Below are positions 42,964 to 52,600 of a DNA stretch of 64,000 nt, piece after piece. Made by a program: the position numbers and the translations under genes. Below the pieces are notes generated by a model. That model was not told the DNA's origin, searched no databases, and saw only the letters and a list, made by a program, of their open reading frames with translations. Location of the stretch: positions 161,183 through 225,182 of the forward strand of contig NZ_LN831197.1 of the NCBI RefSeq assembly GCF_001375535.1. Direction: 5' to 3'. Source of the DNA: Bacillus niameyensis. Lineage in GTDB: Bacteria > Bacillota > Bacilli > Bacillales > Bacillaceae_C. Numbering within the stretch: the first letter of the stretch is position 1; the number at the start of each line of letters is the position of its first letter.

Positions 42964-43139
42964 GTGTAAAACAAATGTAATCAGTGGGAGATTTTGAGGA
43001 ATGGGAATCGAAATTCAATTGAGGAATTGAGTTTAACCTGTGATGAAGGAGATTCCTATTTTAGTAGTTTAATTTTCAAGCAGATCGGTAATCGGTTTCT
43101 GTATTTGTGTCTTAATAGTGTCTTAAAGTAGTTACTCCG

Positions 43140-43169
43140 TTGACAGCGCTTACAGAAACTGATTAATAT
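43140..43169 (+). promoter_or_regulatory. Promoter of the Lpl-type ABC operon
   Basis: TTGACA at 43140-43145 and TAATAT at 43164-43169 with an 18-bp spacer, about 100 bases before the first coding start. The rest of the 42964-43268 gap holds nothing else that I recognise. Confidence 0.55.
43141..43154. promoter_or_regulatory. cre site (CcpA) overlapping the ABC operon promoter
   Basis: TGACAGCGCTTACA fits the cre consensus TGWNANCGNTNWCA at every fixed position. It covers the -35 region, so CcpA with HPr(Ser-P) would repress the operon when preferred sugars are present. This agrees with a carbohydrate-uptake role. Confidence 0.8.
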
Positions 43170-43268
43170 GATTAGTAGTATTAATGTAAAAATTTGAAAT
43201 TTTCAGTAGGGGGGATTTGATATTTTGTGTATGATTTTAATTTGTATCAATATTAGGGGGGAATTTCA

Positions 43269-44957
43269 TTGAGAGTAAAAAAAGGTACTTTTGCAATATT
43301 TGTTGTTATGTTTTTGCTATTGTTTGCCATTTTGTCTGCCTGCTCTGGTGATCAAACTTCAGGTGAAAAAGAAAACGAAAAAAGTAATGAAACAAAGACT
43401 TCTGCAAATACACCGGAGGATAATCCGGAGACCCCTAAGGGTATGCCAGATAAATTTGATCCTGTTGTAGAACTATCGACTGTTAGTGCAAATGGCCCCT
43501 CAGTACAGCTGCCAGAAGGTGATACAGTTGATGACAATGCTTGGACACGCCATTTGGAAGGCGAATTTGGAATTAAAGTTAAGACACTTTGGAATGCTCC
43601 TGGTGAACAATATGACCAGAAAGTGAATTTAGCTATCACTTCAGGAGATATCCCTGACTTTTTCATTGTTAATCCTCAACAGTTTTCCCAATTGGCAGAA
43701 GCTGATTTAATAGAAGACCTAACTAAAGTTTATGAAAACTTTGCTCCAGAAAATGTTAAAACTGTAATGGATGAAGCTGGGGAAGCTGTTTTAAAGGCAG
43801 CAACAATTGATGGAAAACTTATGGCAATTCCATTTGCTGGGAAAGAACAAGAAAATGCTTCTATTTTATGGATTCGAAAAGATTGGATGGAAAAGCTTAA
43901 TTTACCGGATCCGAAGAGTATGGATGATGTTTTGAAAATTGCAGAGGCGTTCACAACTCAAGATCCAGATGGCAATGGTAAGGATGATACGTACGGACTA
44001 GCTATAAATAAAGAAATTATGATGACTCGTGGCTTATTCAATGGCTTCCATGCTTATCATGATATTTGGATTAAAGATGAATCTGGAAACCTCGTTTATA
44101 GCAACATACAACCTGAATTTAAGGAAGCTCTTGCAGCGCTGCAAGGAATGTATAAAAAAGGACAAATTGATCCCGAATTTGGTGTTAAAGATTCAACTAA
44201 GGTTGCAGAGGATTATGGTAAAGGGAAAATTGGCATGGCATTTGCAGGTAGAAGTGCAGTGGCTTTCAAGTTACAAACACCGAATGCGGAATGGCAAGCC
44301 TATGCAGTTCCATCAGTTGACAGTACTCCAACCAAACTCCAGCATAACGTCAACATTGAAGGTAATCGATATTGGGTTGTTCGAAAAGGTGTTGAGCATC
44401 CAGAAGCAGTCCTAAAAATGATGGATCATTTCCTTCAAACATTTTATTTCAATACAGATGACGACATATTTAAAGAATTTGTAGATGATGGCGAGAATCA
44501 AAGCATTTGGCAATTTGCACCTGCGAAACTCTATACAACTTTTAATAATGTAAATATTTATAAAGCGATCTCCGAGGTTATAGAAAGTGGAGACGAGAAT
44601 TTGGATGCATTGACACCGCATCAAAGGAATTTTTATGCAAGGATAAAGCTTTATCTCAATGGAGATATGGAATGGTGGGATCAATATCAAGGATTTGGTC
44701 CTGAAGGATCAGGCCCTGTATTAGAAAGCTATATTGAAAACGATCAATTTATCATGAATGAATTCTATTCATCACCAACAAAAACGATGGCAAGAAGAGG
44801 TGCCAATTTACAGAAGATAGAACTTGAAATGATGACAGAAATTATTAAAGGTGGATCATTGGATCTGTTTGATGAATACGTAGAGAATTGGAAGAAACTT
44901 GGAGGAGACGATATTACAAAAGAAGTAAATGAGTGGTATTCACAACAAGGAAATTAA
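43269..44957 (+). CDS. Extracellular solute-binding lipoprotein, LplA/YtcQ type
   Basis: Receptor of a carbohydrate ABC importer, 562 residues. The signal (TFAIFVVMFLLLFAILSACS) ends in the lipobox LSAC, followed by a Glu/Asn/Thr-rich linker. The body shows the LplA-type motifs LAITSGDIPDFFIVNPQQFS, LPDPKSMDDVLKIAEAFTTQ and DPDGNGKDDTYGLAINKE, the last a Ca-binding-like loop common in this family. Such receptors bind oligo- or polysaccharide fragments. AGGGGGGAA lies before ATG 43269 (TTG 43268 region excluded). First gene of the operon; no ATPase gene is present, so a shared ATPase of the MsmX type is likely. Confidence 0.92.
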   Translation: MRVKKGTFAIFVVMFLLLFAILSACSGDQTSGEKENEKSNETKTSANTPEDNPETPKGMPDKFDPVVELSTVSANGPSVQLPEGDTVDDNAWTRHLEGEFGIKVKTLWNAPGEQYDQKVNLAITSGDIPDFFIVNPQQFSQLAEADLIEDLTKVYENFAPENVKTVMDEAGEAVLKAATIDGKLMAIPFAGKEQENASILWIRKDWMEKLNLPDPKSMDDVLKIAEAFTTQDPDGNGKDDTYGLAINKEIMMTRGLFNGFHAYHDIWIKDESGNLVYSNIQPEFKEALAALQGMYKKGQIDPEFGVKDSTKVAEDYGKGKIGMAFAGRSAVAFKLQTPNAEWQAYAVPSVDSTPTKLQHNVNIEGNRYWVVRKGVEHPEAVLKMMDHFLQTFYFNTDDDIFKEFVDDGENQSIWQFAPAKLYTTFNNVNIYKAISEVIESGDENLDALTPHQRNFYARIKLYLNGDMEWWDQYQGFGPEGSGPVLESYIENDQFIMNEFYSSPTKTMARRGANLQKIELEMMTEIIKGGSLDLFDEYVENWKKLGGDDITKEVNEWYSQQGN

Positions 44958-44967
44958 GTTGTTTTCA

Positions 44968-44992
44968 AAAGGGGGGATCAACCACCCCCTTT
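44968..44992 (+). other. Intercistronic hairpin after the solute-binding gene
   Basis: AAAGGGGG pairs with CCCCCTTT (44968-44975 with 44985-44992) 10 bases after the stop. No T run follows. Such stems after receptor genes commonly protect the upstream mRNA and so raise receptor over permease levels. Confidence 0.6.
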
Positions 44993-45022
44993 ATCTCTCA
45001 AACCGTAAGGGGGCGAATTCTT

Positions 45023-45985
45023 TTGAGTAGATTCATATTAGCGAAGAATAAATCTTTGGGTATTAACAATAAGAAAAGTCTGTCCATTAAACAACGGAAA
45101 TTTTTAAAAAATTGGCCTTTGCATTTAATGTTATTGCCCGGAATCATAGTTGTCGTTATATACCAATATGGGCCAATGGCTGGTCTTTTAATGGCATTTC
45201 AAGATTATATTCCTACAAAAGGATTACTTGGATCTGAATGGATCGGACTTGAAAATTTTGAATACATTTTCAATTTGCCGGATATATGGCAGGTTGTATG
45301 GAATACATTTTTTATCGCGATTATGAAGATTATAGCTGGCTTAGTTGCGCCTATTGTAACTGCTCTTTTGTTAAACGAAGTAGGTAAGCAATTTTTCAAA
45401 AGAACGGTTCAGACATTCATTTATCTACCTCATTTTCTTTCTTGGGTCATCCTCGGGGGGATTTTGATAGATATTCTATCTCCAGGTGAAGGAATTGTAA
45501 ATCGCATACTAACTGCAATTGGTGTCGAGCCTATCTATTTTTTAGGTAGTAATAATTGGTTCCCCTATACTATGGTTATTTCTGATACATGGAAAGAATT
45601 CGGTTACAGTACAATCGTCTATTTAGCTGCCTTGACGAGTATTAATCCTAACTTGTATGAAGCCGCTGCAATTGATGGGGCGGGACATTGGAAAATGACA
45701 TGGCATATAACATTACCTGGGATGAGAATGATTATTGTTCTATTGGCGACTTTGAGTATTGGAAATATATTAAATGCTGGTTTCGAGCAAATCTTGATAT
45801 TGTATAGCCCGCAAGTTTACCAGAGTGGAGACATAATTGATACAGTCGTATACCGAATGGGTTTACTGGATGCACAATATAGTATTTCAACTGCAGTAGG
45901 TCTCTTAAAATCTGTTGTATCACTAGTATTAATCTCAGTTTCTTATTGGGTTGCCTATCGATTTGCAAACTATCGCATTTTTTAA
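45023..45985 (+). CDS. ABC transporter permease, LplB type
   Basis: Membrane subunit of the carbohydrate importer, 320 residues with six membrane helices. The EAA loop that contacts the ATPase is EAAAIDGAGHWKMTWHITLP near residue 213. The N-terminal part (NWPLHLMLLPGIIVVVIYQY, then GPMAGLLMAFQDYIP) is typical of LplB/YtcP-partner permeases. TTG 45023 has AAGGGGG at 9 bases; the frame is open up into the receptor gene, but the intervening hairpin makes a start there unlikely. Confidence 0.92.
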   Translation: MSRFILAKNKSLGINNKKSLSIKQRKFLKNWPLHLMLLPGIIVVVIYQYGPMAGLLMAFQDYIPTKGLLGSEWIGLENFEYIFNLPDIWQVVWNTFFIAIMKIIAGLVAPIVTALLLNEVGKQFFKRTVQTFIYLPHFLSWVILGGILIDILSPGEGIVNRILTAIGVEPIYFLGSNNWFPYTMVISDTWKEFGYSTIVYLAALTSINPNLYEAAAIDGAGHWKMTWHITLPGMRMIIVLLATLSIGNILNAGFEQILILYSPQVYQSGDIIDTVVYRMGLLDAQYSISTAVGLLKSVVSLVLISVSYWVAYRFANYRIF

Positions 45986-46002
45986 AGAAAGAAGGTACAT
46001 AG

Positions 46003-46887
46003 ATGGTTCAAGATACGTCTTTAAGTAGAAAACTATTTGTAGGATTTAACTATACTTTTCTAGCGTTAATGGCCTTTCTTTGCTTGTTTCCGATCATTCA
46101 TATATTAGCTATTTCTTTTAGTTCTAATCAAGCTGTTGTCAAGGGACTTGTTACATTGTGGCCAGTCGAATTTACGACTGCATCTTATAAATATGCATTA
46201 AGCAAGGATGCATTTACTAGTTCAATAGGGGTATCTTTAAGGAGAATATTATTTGGAACATTAGTCCAAATGTTGATGATCGTTCATATTGCCTATCCGC
46301 TTTCTAAAGAAGCAACTCAATTTAAAATGCGAACTTTTTACGTATGGTTTTTTTTCATAACAATGCTAGTCAGTGGTGGATTGATACCAACTTATATGGT
46401 CATTCGTAATACAGGGTTGATTGATACTATTTGGGCATTGGTTATTCCAAGTGCAGTTCCAGTATTTAGTATTGTCTTATTATTAAATTTTTTCCGTGCT
46501 ATTCCAAAAGAATTGGAAGAAGCTGCATTTATGGACGGAGCAGGTCATTTTAAATTGTTGTGGAAAATTTACATTCCTTTATCTACCCCAGCTCTTGCTA
46601 CGCTTTTCCTATTTTCGATCGTATTTCATTGGAATTCGTGGTTTGATGGGCTTATTTATATGAATGATATTTCTCGTTATCCTTTGCAAACTTATTTACA
46701 AACAATCGTAACCGGCTTTGAAATGGACGTAGTATCGGAAGAGGATGCAGAATTATTGAAGGAATTATCTAACCGGACATTTCGTTCAGCTCAAGTGTTT
46801 TTAGGGGCCTTACCTGTCCTCTTAGTTTATCCTCTCCTACAAAGATATTTTATGAAAGGGATCGTTTTAGGTAGTGTGAAAGAGTAA
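46003..46887 (+). CDS. ABC transporter permease, LplC type
   Basis: Second membrane subunit, 294 residues, six helices. The EAA loop is ELEEAAFMDGAGHFKLLWKI near residue 168, and the C-terminus QRYFMKGIVLGSVKE is the usual end for LplC/YtcP-like permeases. AAGAAAGG lies upstream of ATG 46003, 17 bases after the LplB-type gene, so both are made together. Confidence 0.93.
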   Translation: MVQDTSLSRKLFVGFNYTFLALMAFLCLFPIIHILAISFSSNQAVVKGLVTLWPVEFTTASYKYALSKDAFTSSIGVSLRRILFGTLVQMLMIVHIAYPLSKEATQFKMRTFYVWFFFITMLVSGGLIPTYMVIRNTGLIDTIWALVIPSAVPVFSIVLLLNFFRAIPKELEEAAFMDGAGHFKLLWKIYIPLSTPALATLFLFSIVFHWNSWFDGLIYMNDISRYPLQTYLQTIVTGFEMDVVSEEDAELLKELSNRTFRSAQVFLGALPVLLVYPLLQRYFMKGIVLGSVKE

Positions 46888-46988
46888 TTGGACTGAAATT
46901 ATTAGATTAATCCAATTGTATAGCGGCTTATTGTTAATTGAATATGGAGAGAAGGACTTCCAATACTATTTTATTAGGAGCTGATAAA

Positions 46989-49436
46989 GTGCAGAATCAT
47001 TTCAAAAAGCTGTTTATCACAGTCTTTTCGTTAACTCTAGTGATTGGCTTATTTCTGCCAAGGGAAGCAAGAGCATTGGGAGAGTATAATATTCCTATTG
47101 ATAATCCGGGGTTTGAAGAACCGATAGGAGATGAAAATATACCTGGTTGGAAACAATCATTTGGTGTAGGAAAGTTGGAAGTTGTTGATACGAGGAGTTT
47201 TACTGGTGATTATAGCCTTTATATAGCAGATAATGATGAAAAAAGTTATGGTTTAGAAACCGATTATATCGAAATTGATGAAGGAGCTAGTTACACAGCA
47301 GAGGCAATGACTTATGTTGAGTCAGGTAAACCATCTATTTATCTACGTTTCTATAATAAGGACCATGTCAGGCTTGATCAGAAGGTTGCGAGTGGTGGTA
47401 GTGTTGGGGAATGGTCGAAGCTTACTATTTCTGCTACAGCTCCAACAGGTACTGCATATGCAACAATCATACTCTATTCTACAACAACTGGAATAGTGGA
47501 AGCCTACTTTGATGATGTTGTATTGCAGAGGAAAGCGCCAGAAAACGAGCTCATTTCAAAAATTGGCATTCCTATTCAATCCATAACTATTCCTGGAGCT
47601 TCCTATGGAAAAGGTCCAAATGGAGAAGATTGGATTTATGCAGTAGCTAACGGGAATCCGGCTGTTTTGAATGTTATTGATGCTCATACAGGTGAAAGAG
47701 TATATAGTTTTAATTTACCTGGAGCTCATAATTCATGGGGCTCAACGGTTTCACCTGATGGGACGTTATATTTGGCTTCTGGGCGAAACGGCAACTTGTA
47801 TCGATGGGTTCCAGGAAGCGACGGTGTTGAAATTATTCAGACACCAGTAAAAGGTCAGAGTTATATTTGGCGTGTAATTACAGATGATGAAGGACGGGTA
47901 TACGGTGGAACTTACCCTGAAGGTAAGATATTCCAATATGATCCTAAAACGAATAATGTTCGTGACTATGGTCAAATGGTAGATGGAGTTCAATATGCAC
48001 GAAGCATAGCATATGGAAAAGGTAAAGTATATGCAGGTATTGGAACCCCTGCTTATTTAGTCGAACTGGATCCCGAAACCGGGGAAAAGGAAATGATTGA
48101 CCTACCCGAAGAGTTTAAAGATCAATCATACGTTTATGATCTAACCTATGTAGGGAATCATCTATTTGCACGAATGTCACCAGGAAATGCCACATTAGTC
48201 TATGATGTAGTAAAAAACAAATGGGTAGATACGATTCATAATACAATTGGGTTTGATGTGTCTCAACGTGGGCCTAAAAATAAAGTTTACCTTAGAAGGG
48301 ATACAGATTTATTTGAGTACGATCTACGAACTCATGAACTCACTACTACAGGTGTTCAATTTTTAAGCGGAAATGCTGCCTCCCGAGGTTTTGGCTGGAT
48401 TACCCTAGGAGGAAAAGAATTTCCCGGACGTAGCCTTGTAAGTATTGATTCAAGAGGTAATATCTTTATTTATAATCCTTTATCTGGTAATCACAAAACA
48501 GTAAAGGGAGATGTAGAAGGTCAACCGAACGATATTCAGTCTCTTGCAACAGGGCCAGATGGGAACATTTATATTGGCGGTTATTTATCCCCCCAAGGAA
48601 TGGGTATGTATGATCCAGACGCAGGAAAATTAGAAAGGTTGGATGGGATTGGTCAAATAGAAGGGATGGGTGTTCATCAATCGAAATTGTATATGGGAAC
48701 TTATCCGGGTGCGCATATATTTGAATACGATCTTTCGAAACCGTGGGATTTTGGCAACAACCCAGTAAAAATATTTTCCTTAAGTGGAGAGCATAAACAA
48801 GATCGCCCATTTGCTTTTGTTTCTACTGGTGATAAGTTAGCAATAGGGACAGTTCCAGATTATGGAGAATTAGGCGGAGCCTTAACAATGTATGAACCTA
48901 ATACTAGAAACTATGACGTTCATCGCAATGTAGTAGAGAATCAAAGTATTATCGAATTAGAATTTAAGGATGGTCTGATATATGGTGGCACTAGCATTTG
49001 GGGTGGATACGGAATCGACCCAACTGAGGAAGAAGCCAAAATGTTCATTTTAGACCCATCTACGAATAAGAAAATATGGGAAGGAATTCCGATCCCAGGC
49101 GAGGAGGCGGTATCAGCCCTTACTTTCGATGATGAAGGTTATTTATGGGGGTTAACAGCTGGTTACATATTTAAATTCGATCCTAAGACAAGAGAAGTGA
49201 TTGCATCGAAAGAATTATTCCCATATAGCGGTGGTGGCATGTATTATCGCGGGCGTAATCTCATGTTTGATGAAAATGGAGATATCTATGGAACTACGTT
49301 AGGGAATGTCTTTAAATTAGATCCAGATACGTTCGAGTTGCAAATTATTACTCAAGGGGCATTTCTATTTGCAAAAGATCGTTATGATGACTTTTATTTT
49401 GCAAAGGGAGCAGAGTTATATAAGATTAACAAATGA
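46989..49436 (+). CDS. Large secreted protein: carbohydrate-binding domain plus beta-propellers
   Basis: An 815-residue exported protein. GTG 46989 has AGGAG at 8 bases and gives a clean signal peptide ending ARA near residue 29; ATG 46944 upstream would add 15 residues. Residues about 30-185 look like a CBM_4_9-type jelly roll (NPGFEEPIGDENIPGWKQSF; GIVEAYFDDVVLQRKAP). The remainder repeats beta-propeller blades (VSPDGTLYLASGRNGNLYRW; RVYGGTYPEGKIFQYDPKT; NIYIGGYLSPQGMGMYDPD; GDIYGTTLGNVFKLDPD), probably two propellers. No catalytic signature is evident to me. Last gene of the LplABC-like operon, so it probably binds or cuts the polysaccharide whose fragments are imported; a lyase of propeller type is possible but unproven. 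No anchor motif is seen. Confidence 0.8.
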   Translation: MQNHFKKLFITVFSLTLVIGLFLPREARALGEYNIPIDNPGFEEPIGDENIPGWKQSFGVGKLEVVDTRSFTGDYSLYIADNDEKSYGLETDYIEIDEGASYTAEAMTYVESGKPSIYLRFYNKDHVRLDQKVASGGSVGEWSKLTISATAPTGTAYATIILYSTTTGIVEAYFDDVVLQRKAPENELISKIGIPIQSITIPGASYGKGPNGEDWIYAVANGNPAVLNVIDAHTGERVYSFNLPGAHNSWGSTVSPDGTLYLASGRNGNLYRWVPGSDGVEIIQTPVKGQSYIWRVITDDEGRVYGGTYPEGKIFQYDPKTNNVRDYGQMVDGVQYARSIAYGKGKVYAGIGTPAYLVELDPETGEKEMIDLPEEFKDQSYVYDLTYVGNHLFARMSPGNATLVYDVVKNKWVDTIHNTIGFDVSQRGPKNKVYLRRDTDLFEYDLRTHELTTTGVQFLSGNAASRGFGWITLGGKEFPGRSLVSIDSRGNIFIYNPLSGNHKTVKGDVEGQPNDIQSLATGPDGNIYIGGYLSPQGMGMYDPDAGKLERLDGIGQIEGMGVHQSKLYMGTYPGAHIFEYDLSKPWDFGNNPVKIFSLSGEHKQDRPFAFVSTGDKLAIGTVPDYGELGGALTMYEPNTRNYDVHRNVVENQSIIELEFKDGLIYGGTSIWGGYGIDPTEEEAKMFILDPSTNKKIWEGIPIPGEEAVSALTFDDEGYLWGLTAGYIFKFDPKTREVIASKELFPYSGGGMYYRGRNLMFDENGDIYGTTLGNVFKLDPDTFELQIITQGAFLFAKDRYDDFYFAKGAELYKINK

Positions 49437-49442
49437 GAATAT

Positions 49443-49480
49443 AAAAAAACTAGGATATGTAGTTGATTCCTAGTTTTTTT
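49443..49480 (+). terminator. Terminator of the Lpl-type operon
   Basis: AAAAACTAGGA pairs with TCCTAGTTTTT, followed by further T. Confidence 0.9.
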
Positions 49481-49530
49481 AATATACGAGCCATTTCTTT
49501 TTACGTAAGTCATGAAATGATGGAATAGAT

Positions 49531-49566
49531 GATCTCCTCGACTCGGGGAGATCTGTTCGATATAAT
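49531..49566 (+). promoter_or_regulatory. Predicted pglX promoter with overlapping inverted repeat
   Basis: GATCTCC (49531-49537) and GGAGATC (49547-49553) form a perfect 7-bp inverted repeat around TCGACTCGG. TCGACT at 49538-49543, inside it, sits 17 bases before a consensus TATAAT at 49561-49566. A protein bound to the repeat would cover the -35. The element is 45 bases before the pglX start. It lacks a T tract, so it is not a terminator. Confidence 0.5.
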
Positions 49567-49610
49567 GTTCGTATTAAAGATTACCTATATAATCAAGCAG
49601 GTGACATCCG

Positions 49611-52600
49611 ATGAATAAATTAGCATTAAAAAATTTGGCAACAAGAGCAAGAAGAGAATTATTACAAAGAGTTGAAGCGCGGGCTTTGAAAATGGGAATT
49701 ACAGCAGAAGCCCTTAATACAGCAGAAATAGAAAGCTCTGACGCTCTTTTTATTAATGGAAAGCAACTATCAAACGAAGAAAAAATTCAAAGAGATAAAT
49801 TAATAGAGCGGGTTAAGCAAATTGGTTTTTATCAAGTAATCGATGAGGTTGCTTATACTTGGTTTAATCGTTTTACTGCTTTGCGGTTTATGGAGATTAA
49901 TGACTATTTACCAACGAAAGTGAGAGTACTCTCCTCTTCATATTCAGATAGCACTGAACCGGATATGATGAAAGAGGTATTGTCACTGAACTTGGAGCTG
50001 GATAAAGAGTATGTCTATGAATTAAAAATGAAAAACGACTCGGAAGAGCTGTTCAAATATTTGATTATTAAGCATTGCAATGACCTTAATCGCTATATGC
50101 CATTTATGTTTGAAAAGATTAATGATTACTCGGAAATTCTCTTTCCAGAGGGATTACTCGCGACTGACTCATTCATTCGTGATATGACGAATACCGAATT
50201 AATTCCAGAAGAGAATTGGGAGAAAATCGAAGTCATCGGCTGGCTTTATCAATTTTATATTACGGATGAAAAAGATCGTGTTTTCCGAGAAAAAAAGAAG
50301 TACAAGGCAGAAGAAATCCCTTTTGCAACTCAGCTATTTACGCCTGAATGGATTGTACATTATATGGTGCAAAATTCACTTGGCCGTTATTGGGTTGAAG
50401 CTCATCCTGAACATCGCGATCTGCAAAGTGGTTGGGACTATTACTTGGAGCACGAACAGGAGGATTTTGAAGAAAAAATTATACCTTTTGTTTGTAAAGA
50501 CCTAAATGTTGAGGATATTAAATGTTTTGACCCTGCGATGGGCAGCGGACATATCCTTGTATATATGTTTGATGTTCTTTATGAGATTTATAAGAAATGT
50601 GGTTATATGGAAAGAGAAATTCCACGATTGATTATCGAAAAAAATTTATATGGCCTTGATATTGATGATCGCGCTTATCAATTAGCTTGCTTCTCTGTTG
50701 TTATGAAGGCATTAAAGTATAATCGCAGGTTTTTGAGAAGTATTGAACGAGATGGATTAACTCTTAATTTAGCTTCTATTCAAGAAACGAATGGATGGAC
50801 GGATGACGATATTTTGTATTTAGTTGGTGAAAATAGCGGTGAGAACTACGATATAATCGAAAGATTTGTTAGACAATATGTCGATGCTAAAACATTTGGC
50901 TCACTTATAAAAGTTACGGAAGAAAATATTGATTTTTTGAAAGAGCGGTTTAATGAGATTAAGTCTCGACCGATTGAAGATCTATTTAATATAGAAAAGC
51001 GAGAAAGAGTATTATCACTGCTTCCTAATTTAATCTCACAGACAAAAATAATGGGACAAACTTATGATGTTGTCATTTTAAATCCTCCATATATGGGTTC
51101 TGGAAGTATGAACAAAGAGTTAGCGAGCTTTTTAAAACAATACTACCCTGACTCAAAATCTGATCTTTTCGCTGCTTTTATGGAGATTGATCAATACTTG
51201 AAATTGTATGGCTTTTATGCTGCAGTAAACCAACATTCGTGGATGTTCTTATCAAGTTATGAGAAGTTAAGAGGAAAAATCATTAAGAATAAATTTATTG
51301 ATACAATGCTACATTTAGGACCAAGAGCATTTGAAGAAATTGGCGGAGAGGTTGTTCAGACAACAGCGTTTGTCATGAGAAATCTTCAAATAACAGAATG
51401 TAATGGTACTTATTTACGTATGGTGGAAGAAAATACGGCTGAAGAAAAACGGAAAAGAGCTATTGAAGCAGTACAAAATCCAACTATCCCTTATCGTTAT
51501 TCTTCCAATCAAACAGATTTTACTAAAATTCCTGGATGCTCATTAGCATATTGGGCTTCGCACCAGATAATTTCATTGTTTGATGAGCATAAAACAATTT
51601 CCGGCATTGCTAATCCTCGGCTAGGTATGGCAACAGCTAATAATAATAGATTTTTAAGACTCTGGCATGAAGTAAATTGGAATAATACGAACATCCGAGC
51701 GGCGAATAGAGAATCGGCACAAGCTAGTAAATGTAGATGGTTTCCATACAATAAAGGAGGGGAGTACAGGAAATGGTATGGCAATATCGACTATATAGTC
51801 GATTGGGAAAATGATGGTGAGAAAATTAGAAGTTTTGTTGATGATAAAGGGAAGGTACGGTCACATAACTATAATTTAGATTATATTTTTAAACCTAGTA
51901 TTACCTGGTCAGCTCTAAGTTCAGGTTCATTTGGTTCAAGATTTTCTCCAAAAGGCTTTCTGTTTGATAATTCGGGCTCTTCCTTATTTACAAATGAGTT
52001 AGATGAGTTATATATTATTCTCGGTTATCTCTCTACAAATATTGTTCGATATATATTTCCATTAATTAATCCTACATTAAATTATCAACCAGGAACAGTT
52101 GGATCACTTCCTTTTCTATCAATAGAAGAGGAGAAGCGTAATGAAATAATACAAATAGTGAAAGAAAATATTATAATTTCCAAAAATGAATGGGATGCTT
52201 ATGAAGTATCATGGGATTTTAAGAAACATCCATTATTATATAATCAATTTAAAACGATTGATTCTACTTTTAGGGAATGGGAACAGTTTACAGAAAATCA
52301 ATTTAATCAGCTTAAATCGAATGAGGTTAAATTAAATGATATTTTTATTGAGCTTTTTAGCTTGCAGAATGCAATAAGCAGAGAGGTTCAAGACAAGGAT
52401 ATTACAATTCGAAAGGCCGATTTGGAACAAGATATTAAAAGTTTTATTTCCTATGCAATTGGATGTTCCTTTGGACGTTATTCGCTTGATGATGACGGAC
52501 TGATTTTTGCAGGAGGGAAAATTAATTTTTCGCGATACAAAACTTTCCCGGTAGATGAAGATAATATTCTTCCGATTTCACCTTACTTCGATGATGATAT

